Position numbers and translations under genes: made by a program. DNA of 64,000 nucleotides from Hygrocybe punicea (taxonomy: Eukaryota; Basidiomycota; Agaricomycetes; Agaricales; Hygrophoraceae): assembly GCA_963556145.1 (NCBI GenBank), contig OY744462.1, forward strand, positions 7,068,001 through 7,132,000, given 5' to 3'. Each line of letters begins with the position of its first letter. Within the stretch, counting starts at the first letter, position 1. A model generated the notes under the pieces. The model saw only the letters and a program-made list of their open reading frames with translations, did no database searches and had not been told where the DNA came from. Of this stretch, positions 15,101-28,720 are shown one piece after another.

Positions 15101-18100
15101 TTTTGAGCTCACAGGACACATCACAAATACAGCTGAGCCACTCGGAGAGCGAGGAATTGCATGGAATTGTTTGGAATTGGTTGGAATTTGCACGGAATTG
15201 TCTTTTGAGCTTGCTGCAGTCGACACAAATACTGCTGAGCCACTCGTGGACCGAGGAATTGCATGGAATTGTTTGGAATTGGTTGGAATTTGCACAGAAT
15301 TGTCTTTTGAGCTTGCTGCAGTCGACACAAATACTGCTGAGCCACTCGTGGACCGAGGAATTGCATGGAATTGTTTGGAATTGGTTGGAATTTGCACGGA
15401 ATTGTCTTTTGAGCTTGCTGCAGTCGACACAAATACTGCTGAGCCACTCATGGACCGAGGAATTGCATGGAATTGTTTGGAATTGGTTGGAATTTGCACA
15501 GAATTGTCTTTTGAGCTTGCTGCAGTCGACACAAATACTGCTGAGCCACTCGTGGACCGAGGAATTGCATGGAATTGTTTGGAATTGGTTGGAATTTGCA
15601 CGGAATTGTCTTTTGAGCTTGCTGCAGTCGACACAAATACTGCTGAGCCACTCGTGGACCGAGGAATTGCATGGAATTGTTTGGAATTGGTTGGAATTTG
15701 CACGGAATTGTCTTTTGAGCTTGCTGCAGTCGACACAAATACTGCTGAGCCACTCGTGGACCGAGGAATTGCATGGAATTGTTTGGAATTGGTTGGAATT
15801 TGCACGGAATTGTCTTTTGAGCTTGCTGCAGTCGACACAAATACTGCTGAGCCACTCGTGGACCGAGGAATTGCATGGAATTGTTTGGAATTGGTTGGAA
15901 TTTGCACGGAATTGTCTTTTGAGCTTGCTGCAGTCGACACAAATACTGCTGAGCCACTCGTGGACCGAGGAATTGCATGGAATTGTTTGGAATTGGTTGG
16001 AATTTGCACGGAATTGTCTTTTGAGCTTGCTGCAGTCGACACAAATACTGCTGAGCCACTCGTGGACCGAGGAATTGCATGGAATTGTTTGGAATTGGTT
16101 GGAATTTGCACGGAATTGTCTTTTGAGCTTGCTGCAGTCGACACAAATACTGCTGAGCCACTCGGAGAGCGAGGAATTGCATGGAATTGTTTGGAATTGG
16201 TTGGAATTTGCACGGAATTGTCTTTTGAGCTCACAGGACACATCACAAATACAGCTGAGCCACTCGGAGAGCGAGGAATTGCATGGAATTGTTTGGAATT
16301 GGTTGGAATTTGCACGGAATTGTCTTTTGAGCTCACAGGACACATCACAAATACAGCTGAGCCACTCGGAGAGCGAGGAATTGCATGGAATTGTTTGGAA
16401 TTGGTTGGAATTTGCACGGAATTGTCTTTTGAGCTTGCTGCAGTCGACACAAATACTGCTGAGCCACTCGTGGACCGAGGAATTGCATGGAATTGTTTGG
16501 AATTGGTTGGAATTTGCACAGAATTGTCTTTTGAGCTTGCTGCAGTCGACACAAATACTGCTGAGCCACTCGTGGACCGAGGAATTGCATGGAATTGTTT
16601 GGAATTGGTTGGAATTTGCACGGAATTGTCTTTTGAGCTTGCTGCAGTCGACACAAATACTGCTGAGCCACTCGTGGACCGAGGAATTGCATGGAATTGT
16701 TTGGAATTGGTTGGAATTTGCACGGAATTGTCTTTTGAGCTTGCTGCAGTCGACACAAATACTGCTGAGCCACTCGTGGACCGAGGAATTGCATGGAATT
16801 GTTTGGAATTGGTTGGAATTTGCACGGAATTGTCTTTTGAGCTTGCTGCAGTCGACACAAATACTGCTGAGCCACTCGTGGACCGAGGAATTGCATGGAA
16901 TTGTTTGGAATTGGTTGGAATTTGCACGGAATTGTCTTTTGAGCTCACAGGACACATCACAAATACAGCTGAGCCACTCGGAGAGCGAGGAATTGCATGG
17001 AATTGTTTGGAATTGGTTGGAATTTGCACGGAATTGTCTTTTGAGCTTGCTGCAGTCGACACAAATACTGCTGAGCCACTCGTGGACCGAGGAATTGCAT
17101 GGAATTGTTTGGAATTGGTTGGAATTTGCACGGAATTGTCTTTTGAGCTCACAGGACACATCACAAATACAGCTGAGCCACTCGTGGACCGAGGAATTGC
17201 ATGGAATTGTTTGGAATTGGTTGGAATTTGCACGGAATTGTCTTTTGAGCTTGCTGCAGTCGACACAAATACTGCTGAGCCACTCGTGGACCGAGGAATT
17301 GCATGGAATTGTTTGGAATTGGTTGGAATTTGCACGGAATTGTCTTTTGAGCTTGCTGCAGTCGACACAAATACTGCTGAGCCACTCGTGGACCGAGGAA
17401 TTGCATGGAATTGTTTGGAATTGGTTGGAATTTGCACAGAATTGTCTTTTGAGCTTGCTGCAGTCGACACAAATACTGCTGAGCCACTCGTGGACCGAGG
17501 AATTGCATGGAATTGTTTGGAATTGGTTGGAATTTGCACGGAATTGTCTTTTGAGCTTGCTGCAGTCGACACAAATACTGCTGAGCCACTCGTGGACCGA
17601 GGAATTGCATGGAATTGTTTGGAATTGGTTGGAATTTGCACGGAATTGTCTTTTGAGCTTGCTGCAGTCGACACAAATACTGCTGAGCCACTCGTGGAGC
17701 GAGGAATTGCATGGAATTGTTTGGAATTGGTTGGAATTTGCACGGAATTGTCTTTTGAGCTCACAGGACACATCACAAATACAGCTGAGCCACTCGTGGA
17801 CCGAGGAATTGCATGGAATTGTTTGGAATTGGTTGGAATTTGCACGGAATTGTCTTTTGAGCTTGCTGCAGTCGACACAAATACTGCTGAGCCACTCGTG
17901 GACCGAGGAATTGCATGGAATTGTTTGGAATTGGTTGGAATTTGCACGGAATTGTCTTTTGAGCTTGCTGCAGTCGACACAAATACTGCTGAGCCACTCG
18001 TGGACCGAGGAATTGCATGGAATTGTTTGGAATTGGTTGGAATTTGCACGGAATTGTCTTTTGAGCTCACAGGACACATCACAAATACAGCTGAGCCACT

Positions 18101-21100
18101 CGTGGACCGAGGAATTGCATGGAATTGTTTGGAATTGGTTGGAATTTGCACGGAATTGTCTTTTGAGCTTGCTGCAGTCGACACAAATACTGCTGAGCCA
18201 CTCGTGGACCGAGGAATTGCATGGAATTGTTTGGAATTGGTTGGAATTTGCACGGAATTGTCTTTTGAGCTTGCTGCAGTCGACACAAATACTGCTGAGC
18301 CACTCGTGGACCGAGGAATTGCATGGAATTGTTTGGAATTGGTTGGAATTTGCACAGAATTGTCTTTTGAGCTTGCTGCAGTCGACACAAATACTGCTGA
18401 GCCACTCGTGGACCGAGGAATTGCATGGAATTGTTTGGAATTGGTTGGAATTTGCACGGAATTGTCTTTTGAGCTTGCTGCAGTCGACACAAATACTGCT
18501 GAGCCACTCGTGGACCGAGGAATTGCATGGAATTGTTTGGAATTGGTTGGAATTTGCACGGAATTGTCTTTTGAGCTTGCTGCAGTCGACACAAATACTG
18601 CTGAGCCACTCGTGGAGCGAGGAATTGCATGGAATTGTTTGGAATTGGTTGGAATTTGCACGGAATTGTCTTTTGAGCTCACAGGACACATCACAAATAC
18701 AGCTGAGCCACTCGGAGAGCGAGGAATTGCATGGAATTGTTTGGAATTGGTTGGAATTTGCACGGAATTGTCTTTTGAGCTTGCTGCAGTCGACACAAAT
18801 ACTGCTGAGCCACTCGTGGACCGAGGAATTGCATGGAATTGTTTGGAATTGGTTGGAATTTGCACAGAATTGTCTTTTGAGCTTGCTGCAGTCGACACAA
18901 ATACTGCTGAGCCACTCGTGGACCGAGGAATTGCATGGAATTGTTTGGAATTGGTTGGAATTTGCACGGAATTGTCTTTTGAGCTTGCTGCAGTCGACAC
19001 AAATACTGCTGAGCCACTCGTGGACCGAGGAATTGCATGGAATTGTTTGGAATTGGTTGGAATTTGCACGGAATTGTCTTTTGAGCTTGCTGCAGTCGAC
19101 ACAAATACTGCTGAGCCACTCGTGGAGCGAGGAATTGCATGGAATTGTTTGGAATTGGTTGGAATTTGCACGGAATTGTCTTTTGAGCTCACAGGACACA
19201 TCACAAATACAGCTGAGCCACTCGGAGAGCGAGGAATTGCATGGAATTGTTTGGAATTGGTTGGAATTTGCACGGAATTGTCTTTTGAGCTTGCTGCAGT
19301 CGACACAAATACTGCTGAGCCACTCGTGGACCGAGGAATTGCATGGAATTGTTTGGAATTGGTTGGAATTTGCACAGAATCGTCTTTTGAGCTTGCTGCA
19401 GTCGACACAAATACTGCTGAGCCACTCGTGGACCGAGGAATTGCATGGAATTGTTTGGAATTGGTTGGAATTTGCACGGAATTGTCTTTTGAGCTTGCTG
19501 CAGTCGACACAAATACTGCTGAGCCACTCGTGGACCGAGGAATTGCATGGAATTGTTTGGAATTGGTTGGAATTTGCACGGAATTGTCTTTTGAGCTTGC
19601 TGCAGTCGACACAAATACTGCTGAGCCACTCGTGGACCGAGGAATTGCATGGAATTGTTTGGAATTGGTTGGAATTTGCACGGAATTGTCTTTTGAGCTT
19701 GCTGCAGTCGACACAAATACTGCTGAGCCACTCGTGGACCGAGGAATTGCATGGAATTGTTTGGAATTGGTTGGAATTTGCACGGAATTGTCTTTTGAGC
19801 TTGCTGCAGTCGACACAAATACTGCTGAGCCACTCGTGGACCGAGGAATTGCATGGAATTGTTTGGAATTGGTTGGAATTTGCACGGAATTGTCTTTTGA
19901 GCTTGCTGCAGTCGACACAAATACTGCTGAGCCACTCGTGGACCGAGGAATTGCATGGAATTGTTTGGAATTGGTTGGAATTTGCACGGAATTGTCTTTT
20001 GAGCTCACAGGACACATCACAAATACAGCTGAGCCACTCGGAGAGCGAGGAATTGCATGGAATTGTTTGGAATTGGTTGGAATTTGCACGGAATTGTCTT
20101 TTGAGCTTGCTGCAGTCGACACAAATACTGCTGAGCCACTCGTGGACCGAGGAATTGCATGGAATTGTTTGGAATTGGTTGGAATTTGCACAGAATTGTC
20201 TTTTGAGCTTGCTGCAGTCGACACAAATACTGCTGAGCCACTCGTGGACCGAGGAATTGCATGGAATTGTTTGGAATTGGTTGGAATTTGCACGGAATTG
20301 TCTTTTGAGCTTGCTGCAGTCGACACAAATACTGCTGAGCCACTCGTGGACCGAGGAATTGCATGGAATTGTTTGGAATTGGTTGGAATTTGCACGGAAT
20401 TGTCTTTTGAGCTCACAGGACACATCACAAATACAGCTGAGCCACTCGGAGAGCGAGGAATTGCATGGAATTGTTTGGAATTGGTTGGAATTTGCACGGA
20501 ATTGTCTTTTGAGCTTGCTGCAGTCGACACAAATACTGCTGAGCCACTCGTGGACCGAGGAATTGCATGGAATTGTTTGGAATTGGTTGGAATTTGCACG
20601 GAATTGTCTTTTGAGCTTGCTGCAGTCGACACAAATACTGCTGAGCCACTCGTGGACCGAGGAATTGCATGGAATTGTTTGGAATTGGTTGGAATTTGCA
20701 CGGAATTGTCTTTTGAGCTTGCTGCAGTCGACACAAATACTGCTGAGCCACTCGTGGACCGAGGAATTGCATGGAATTGTTTGGAATTGGTTGGAATTTG
20801 CACGGAATTGTCTTTTGAGCTCACAGGACACATCACAAATACAGCTGAGCCACTCGGAGAGCGAGGAATTGCATGGAATTGTTTGGAATTGGTTGGAATT
20901 TGCACGGAATTGTCTTTTGAGCTTGCTGCAGTCGACACAAATACTGCTGAGCCACTCGTGGACCGAGGAATTGCATGGAATTGTTTGGAATTGGTTGGAA
21001 TTTGCACGGAATTGTCTTTTGAGCTTGCTGCAGTCGACACAAATACTGCTGAGCCACTCGTGGACCGAGGAATTGCATGGAATTGTTTGGAATTGGTTGG

Positions 21101-24100
21101 AATTTGCACGGAATTGTCTTTTGAGCTTGCTGCAGTCGACACAAATACTGCTGAGCCACTCGTGGACCGAGGAATTGCATGGAATTGTTTGGAATTGGTT
21201 GGAATTTGCACGGAATTGTCTTTTGAGCTTGCTGCAGTCGACACAAATACTGCTGAGCCACTCGTGGAGCGAGGAATTGCATGGAATTGTTTGGAATTGG
21301 TTGGAATTTGCACGGAATTGTCTTTTGAGCTCACAGGACACATCACAAATACAGCTGAGCCACTCGGAGAGCGAGGAATTGCATGGAATTGTTTGGAATT
21401 GGTTGGAATTTGCACGGAATTGTCTTTTGAGCTTGCTGCAGTCGACACAAATACTGCTGAGCCACTCGTGGACCGAGGAATTGCATGGAATTGTTTGGAA
21501 TTGGTTGGAATTTGCACAGAATCGTCTTTTGAGCTTGCTGCAGTCGACACAAATACTGCTGAGCCACTCGTGGACCGAGGAATTGCATGGAATTGTTTGG
21601 AATTGGTTGGAATTTGCACGGAATTGTCTTTTGAGCTTGCTGCAGTCGACACAAATACTGCTGAGCCACTCGTGGACCGAGGAATTGCATGGAATTGTTT
21701 GGAATTGGTTGGAATTTGCACGGAATTGTCTTTTGAGCTTGCTGCAGTCGACACAAATACTGCTGAGCCACTCGTGGACCGAGGAATTGCATGGAATTGT
21801 TTGGAATTGGTTGGAATTTGCACGGAATTGTCTTTTGAGCTTGCTGCAGTCGACACAAATACTGCTGAGCCACTCGTGGACCGAGGAATTGCATGGAATT
21901 GTTTGGAATTGGTTGGAATTTGCACGGAATTGTCTTTTGAGCTTGCTGCAGTCGACACAAATACTGCTGAGCCACTCGGAGAGCGAGGAATTGCATGGAA
22001 TTGTTTGGAATTGGTTGGAATTTGCACGGAATTGTCTTTTGAGCTTGCTGCAGTCGACACAAATACTGCTGAGCCACTCGTGGACCGAGGAATTGCATGG
22101 AATTGTTTGGAATTGGTTGGAATTTGCACGGAATTGTCTTTTGAGCTTGCTGCAGTCGACACAAATACTGCTGAGCCACTCGTGGACCGAGGAATTGCAT
22201 GGAATTGTTTGGAATTGGTTGGAATTTGCACGGAATTGTCTTTTGAGCTTGCTGCAGTCGACACAAATACTGCTGAGCCACTCGTGGACCGAGGAATTGC
22301 ATGGAATTGTTTGGAATTGGTTGGAATTTGCACGGAATTGTCTTTTGAGCTCACAGGACACATCACAAATACAGCTGAGCCACTCGGAGAGCGAGGAATT
22401 GCATGGAATTGTTTGGAATTGGTTGGAATTTGCACGGAATTGTCTTTTGAGCTTGCTGCAGTCGACACAAATACTGCTGAGCCACTCGTGGACCGAGGAA
22501 TTGCATGGAATTGTTTGGAATTGGTTGGAATTTGCACGGAATTGTCTTTTGAGCTTGCTGCAGTCGACACAAATACTGCTGAGCCACTCGTGGACCGAGG
22601 AATTGCATGGAATTGTTTGGAATTGGTTGGAATTTGCACGGAATTGTCTTTTGAGCTTGCTGCAGTCGACACAAATACTGCTGAGCCACTCGTGGAGCGA
22701 GGAATTGCATGGAATTGTTTGGAATTGGTTGGAATTTGCACGGAATTGTCTTTTGAGCTCACAGGACACATCACAAATACAGCTGAGCCACTCGGAGAGC
22801 GAGGAATTGCATGGAATTGTTTGGAATTGGTTGGAATTTGCACGGAATTGTCTTTTGAGCTTGCTGCAGTCGACACAAATACTGCTGAGCCACTCGTGGA
22901 CCGAGGAATTGCATGGAATTGTTTGGAATTGGTTGGAATTTGCACAGAATCGTCTTTTGAGCTTGCTGCAGTCGACACAAATACTGCTGAGCCACTCGTG
23001 GACCGAGGAATTGCATGGAATTGTTTGGAATTGGTTGGAATTTGCACGGAATTGTCTTTTGAGCTTGCTGCAGTCGACACAAATACTGCTGAGCCACTCG
23101 TGGACCGAGGAATTGCATGGAATTGTTTGGAATTGGTTGGAATTTGCACGGAATTGTCTTTTGAGCTTGCTGCAGTCGACACAAATACTGCTGAGCCACT
23201 CGTGGACCGAGGAATTGCATGGAATTGTTTGGAATTGGTTGGAATTTGCACGGAATTGTCTTTTGAGCTTGCTGCAGTCGACACAAATACTGCTGAGCCA
23301 CTCGTGGAGCGAGGAATTGCATGGAATTGTTTGGAATTGGTTGGAATTTGCACGGAATTGTCTTTTGAGCTCACAGGACACATCACAAATACAGCTGAGC
23401 CACTCGGAGAGCGAGGAATTGCATGGAATTGTTTGGAATTGGTTGGAATTTGCACGGAATTGTCTTTTGAGCTTGCTGCAGTCGACACAAATACTGCTGA
23501 GCCACTCGTGGACCGAGGAATTGCATGGAATTGTTTGGAATTGGTTGGAATTTGCACAGAATCGTCTTTTGAGCTTGCTGCAGTCGACACAAATACTGCT
23601 GAGCCACTCGTGGACCGAGGAATTGCATGGAATTGTTTGGAATTGGTTGGAATTTGCACGGAATTGTCTTTTGAGCTTGCTGCAGTCGACACAAATACTG
23701 CTGAGCCACTCGTGGACCGAGGAATTGCATGGAATTGTTTGGAATTGGTTGGAATTTGCACGGAATTGTCTTTTGAGCTTGCTGCAGTCGACACAAATAC
23801 TGCTGAGCCACTCGTGGACCGAGGAATTGCATGGAATTGTTTGGAATTGGTTGGAATTTGCACGGAATTGTCTTTTGAGCTTGCTGCAGTCGACACAAAT
23901 ACTGCTGAGCCACTCGTGGACCGAGGAATTGCATGGAATTGTTTGGAATTGGTTGGAATTTGCACGGAATTGTCTTTTGAGCTTGCTGCAGTCGACACAA
24001 ATACTGCTGAGCCACTCGGAGAGCGAGGAATTGCATGGAATTGTTTGGAATTGGTTGGAATTTGCACGGAATTGTCTTTTGAGCTTGCTGCAGTCGACAC

Positions 24101-25014
24101 AAATACTGCTGAGCCACTCGTGGACCGAGGAATTGCATGGAATTGTTTGGAATTGGTTGGAATTTGCACGGAATTGTCTTTTGAGCTTGCTGCAGTCGAC
24201 ACAAATACTGCTGAGCCACTCGTGGACCGAGGAATTGCATGGAATTGTTTGGAATTGGTTGGAATTTGCACGGAATTGTCTTTTGAGCTTGCTGCAGTCG
24301 ACACAAATACTGCTGAGCCACTCGTGGACCGAGGAATTGCATGGAATTGTTTGGAATTGGTTGGAATTTGCACGGAATTGTCTTTTGAGCTTGCTGCAGT
24401 CGACACAAATACTGCTGAGCCACTCGTGGAGCGAGGAATTGCATGGAATTGTTTGGAATTGGTTGGAATTTGCACGGAATTGTCTTTTGAGCTTGCTGCA
24501 GTCGACACAAATACTGCTGAGCCACTCGTGGACCGAGGAATTGCATGGAATTGTTTGGAATTGGTTGGAATTTGCACGGAATTGTCTTTTGAGCTCACAG
24601 GACACATCACAAATACAGCTGAGCCACTCGGAGAGCGAGGAATTGCATGGAATTGTTTGGAATTGGTTGGAATTTGCACGGAATTGTCTTTTGAGCTTGC
24701 TGCAGTCGACACAAATACTGCTGAGCCACTCGTGGACCGAGGAATTGCATGGAATTGTTTGGAATTGGTTGGAATTTGCACGGAATTGTCTTTTGAGCTC
24801 ACAGGACACATCACAAATACAGCTGAGCCACTCGGAGAGCGAGGAATTGCATGGAATTGTTTGGAATTGGTTGGAATTTGCACGGAATTGTCTTTTGAGC
24901 TTGCTGCAGTCGACACAAATACTGCTGAGCCACTCGTGGACCGAGGAATTGCATGGAATTGTTTGGAATTGGTTGGAATTTGCACGGAATTGTCTTTTGA
25001 GCTCACAGGACACA

Positions 25015-26850
25015 TCACAAATACAGCTGAGCCACTCGGAGAGCGAGGAATTGCATGGAATTGTTTGGAATTGGTTGGAATTTGCACGGAATTGTCTTTT
25101 GAGCTTGCTGCAGTCGACACAAATACTGCTGAGCCACTCGTGGACCGAGGAATTGCATGGAATTGTTTGGAATTGGTTGGAATTTGCACGGAATTGTCTT
25201 TTGAGCTTGCTGCAGTCGACACAAATACTGCTGAGCCACTCGTGGAGCGAGGAATTGCATGGAATTGTTTGGAATTGGTTGGAATTTGCACGGAATTGTC
25301 TTTTGAGCTCACAGGACACATCACAAATACAGCTGAGCCACTCGGAGAGCGAGGAATTGCATGGAATTGTTTGGAATTGGTTGGAATTTGCACGGAATTG
25401 TCTTTTGAGCTTGCTGCAGTCGACACAAATACTGCTGAGCCACTCGTGGACCGAGGAATTGCATGGAATTGTTTGGAATTGGTTGGAATTTGCACGGAAT
25501 TGTCTTTTGAGCTCACAGGACACATCACAAATACAGCTGAGCCACTCGGAGAGCGAGGAATTGCATGGAATTGTTTGGAATTGGTTGGAATTTGCACGGA
25601 ATTGTCTTTTGAGCTTGCTGCAGTCGACACAAATACTGCTGAGCCACTCGTGGACCGAGGAATTGCATGGAATTGTTTGGAATTGGTTGGAATTTGCACG
25701 GAATTGTCTTTTGAGCTTGCTGCAGTCGACACAAATACTGCTGAGCCACTCGTGGAGCGAGGAATTGCATGGAATTGTTTGGAATTGGTTGGAATTTGCA
25801 CGGAATTGTCTTTTGAGCTCACAGGACACATCACAAATACAGCTGAGCCACTCGGAGAGCGAGGAATTGCATGGAATTGTTTGGAATTGGTTGGAATTTG
25901 CACGGAATTGTCTTTTGAGCTTGCTGCAGTCGACACAAATACTGCTGAGCCACTCGTGGACCGAGGAATTGCATGGAATTGTTTGGAATTGGTTGGAATT
26001 TGCACGGAATTGTCTTTTGAGCTCACAGGACACATCACAAATACAGCTGAGCCACTCGGAGAGCGAGGAATTGCATGGAATTGTTTGGAATTGGTTGGAA
26101 TTTGCACGGAATTGTCTTTTGAGCTTGCTGCAGTCGACACAAATACTGCTGAGCCACTCGTGGACCGAGGAATTGCATGGAATTGTTTGGAATTGGTTGG
26201 AATTTGCACGGAATTGTCTTTTGAGCTTGCTGCAGTCGACACAAATACTGCTGAGCCACTCGTGGAGCGAGGAATTGCATGGAATTGTTTGGAATTGGTT
26301 GGAATTTGCACGGAATTGTCTTTTGAGCTCACAGGACACATCACAAATACAGCTGAGCCACTCGGAGAGCGAGGAATTGCATGGAATTGTTTGGAATTGG
26401 TTGGAATTTGCACGGAATTGTCTTTTGAGCTTGCTGCAGTCGACACAAATACTGCTGAGCCACTCGTGGACCGAGGAATTGCATGGAATTGTTTGGAATT
26501 GGTTGGAATTTGCACGGAATTGTCTTTTGAGCTCACAGGACACATCACAAATACAGCTGAGCCACTCGGAGAGCGAGGAATTGCATGGAATTGTTTGGAA
26601 TTGGTTGGAATTTGCACGGAATTGTCTTTTGAGCTTGCTGCAGTCGACACAAATACTGCTGAGCCACTCGTGGACCGAGGAATTGCATGGAATTGTTTGG
26701 AATTGGTTGGAATTTGCACGGAATTGTCTTTTGAGCTTGCTGCAGTCGACACAAATACTGCTGAGCCACTCGTGGAGCGAGGAATTGCATGGAATTGTTT
26801 GGAATTGGTTGGAATTTGCACGGAATTGTCTTTTGAGCTCACAGGACACA
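25015..26850. repeat. higher-order repeat, 5 units (510 bp)
   Basis: Blocks of A, B, B-with-GGAGCGA end, A, B repeat exactly every 510 bp (25,015, 25,525, 26,035, 26,545) just before the assembly gap. The blocks look identical to each other, which marks recent expansion. An assembler may have collapsed or stretched this part, so the true copy number is uncertain. Confidence 0.8.
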
Positions 26851-27025
26851 TCACAAATACAGCTGAGCCACTCGGAGAGCGAGGAATTGCATGGAATTGT
26901 TTGGAATTGGTTGGAATTTGCACGGAATTGTCTTTTGAGCTTGCTGCAGTCGACACAAATACTGCTGAGCCACTCGTGGAGCGAGGAATTGCATGGAATT
27001 GTTTGGAATTGGTTGGAATTTGCAC

Positions 27026-27225
27026 NNNNNNNNNNNNNNNNNNNNNNNNNNNNNNNNNNNNNNNNNNNNNNNNNNNNNNNNNNNNNNNNNNNNNNNNNNN
27101 NNNNNNNNNNNNNNNNNNNNNNNNNNNNNNNNNNNNNNNNNNNNNNNNNNNNNNNNNNNNNNNNNNNNNNNNNNNNNNNNNNNNNNNNNNNNNNNNNNNN
27201 NNNNNNNNNNNNNNNNNNNNNNNNN
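27026..27225. other. assembly gap (200 N)
   Basis: Exactly 200 unknown bases interrupt the satellite. The round size suggests a placeholder gap of unknown true length. The units left of it carry GGAATTGCATGG and the units right of it GGAATTGCACGG, so the two sides may not be neighbours in the real array. Confidence 0.99.
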
Positions 27226-28720
27226 ACTCGTGGACCGAGGAATTGCACGGAATTGTTTGGAATTGGTTGGAATTTGCACGGAATTGTCTTTTGAGCTTGC
27301 TGCAGTCGACACAAATACTGCTGAGCCACTCGTGGACCGAGGAATTGCACGGAATTGTTTGGAATTGGTTGGAATTTGCACGGAATTGTCTTTTGAGCTT
27401 GCTGCAGTCGACACAAATACTGCTGAGCCACTCGTGGACCGAGGAATTGCACGGAATTGTTTGGAATTGGTTGGAATTTGCACGGAATTGTCTTTTGAGC
27501 TTGCTGCAGTCGACACAAATACTGCTGAGCCACTCGTGGACCGAGGAATTGCACGGAATTGTTTGGAATTGGTTGGAATTTGCACGGAATTGTCTTTTGA
27601 GCTTGCTGCAGTCGACACAAATACTGCTGAGCCACTCGTGGACCGAGGAATTGCACGGAATTGTTTGGAATTGGTTGGAATTTGCACGGAATTGTCTTTT
27701 GAGCTTGCTGCAGTCGACACAAATACTGCTGAGCCACTCGTGGACCGAGGAATTGCACGGAATTGTTTGGAATTGGTTGGAATTTGCACGGAATTGTCTT
27801 TTGAGCTTGCTGCAGTCGACACAAATACTGCTGAGCCACTCGTGGACCGAGGAATTGCACGGAATTGTTTGGAATTGGTTGGAATTTGCACGGAATTGTC
27901 TTTTGAGCTTGCTGCAGTCGACACAAATACTGCTGAGCCACTCGTGGACCGAGGAATTGCACGGAATTGTTTGGAATTGGTTGGAATTTGCACGGAATTG
28001 TCTTTTGAGCTTGCTGCAGTCGACACAAATACTGCTGAGCCACTCGTGGACCGAGGAATTGCACGGAATTGTTTGGAATTGGTTGGAATTTGCACGGAAT
28101 TGTCTTTTGAGCTTGCTGCAGTCGACACAAATACTGCTGAGCCACTCGTGGACCGAGGAATTGCACGGAATTGTTTGGAATTGGTTGGAATTTGCACGGA
28201 ATTGTCTTTTGAGCTTGCTGCAGTCGACACAAATACTGCTGAGCCACTCGTGGACCGAGGAATTGCACGGAATTGTTTGGAATTGGTTGGAATTTGCACG
28301 GAATTGTCTTTTGAGCTTGCTGCAGTCGACACAAATACTGCTGAGCCACTCGTGGACCGAGGAATTGCACGGAATTGTTTGGAATTGGTTGGAATTTGCA
28401 CGGAATTGTCTTTTGAGCTTGCTGCAGTCGACACAAATACTGCTGAGCCACTCGTGGACCGAGGAATTGCACGGAATTGTTTGGAATTGGTTGGAATTTG
28501 CACGGAATTGTCTTTTGAGCTTGCTGCAGTCGACACAAATACTGCTGAGCCACTCGTGGACCGAGGAATTGCACGGAATTGTTTGGAATTGGTTGGAATT
28601 TGCACGGAATTGTCTTTTGAGCTTGCTGCAGTCGACACAAATACTGCTGAGCCACTCGTGGACCGAGGAATTGCACGGAATTGTTTGGAATTGGTTGGAA
28701 TTTGCACGGAATTGTCTTTT
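27226..28720. repeat. uniform run of about 14 B units
   Basis: Directly after the gap, about fourteen consecutive B units with GCACGG appear identical, with no A unit until about 28,725. From there A units return every 306, 408 or 612 bp. From 30,165 on, B units with ACTGCTG and ACAGCTG alternate in short patterns. This is the most homogeneous stretch of the array. Confidence 0.85.
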
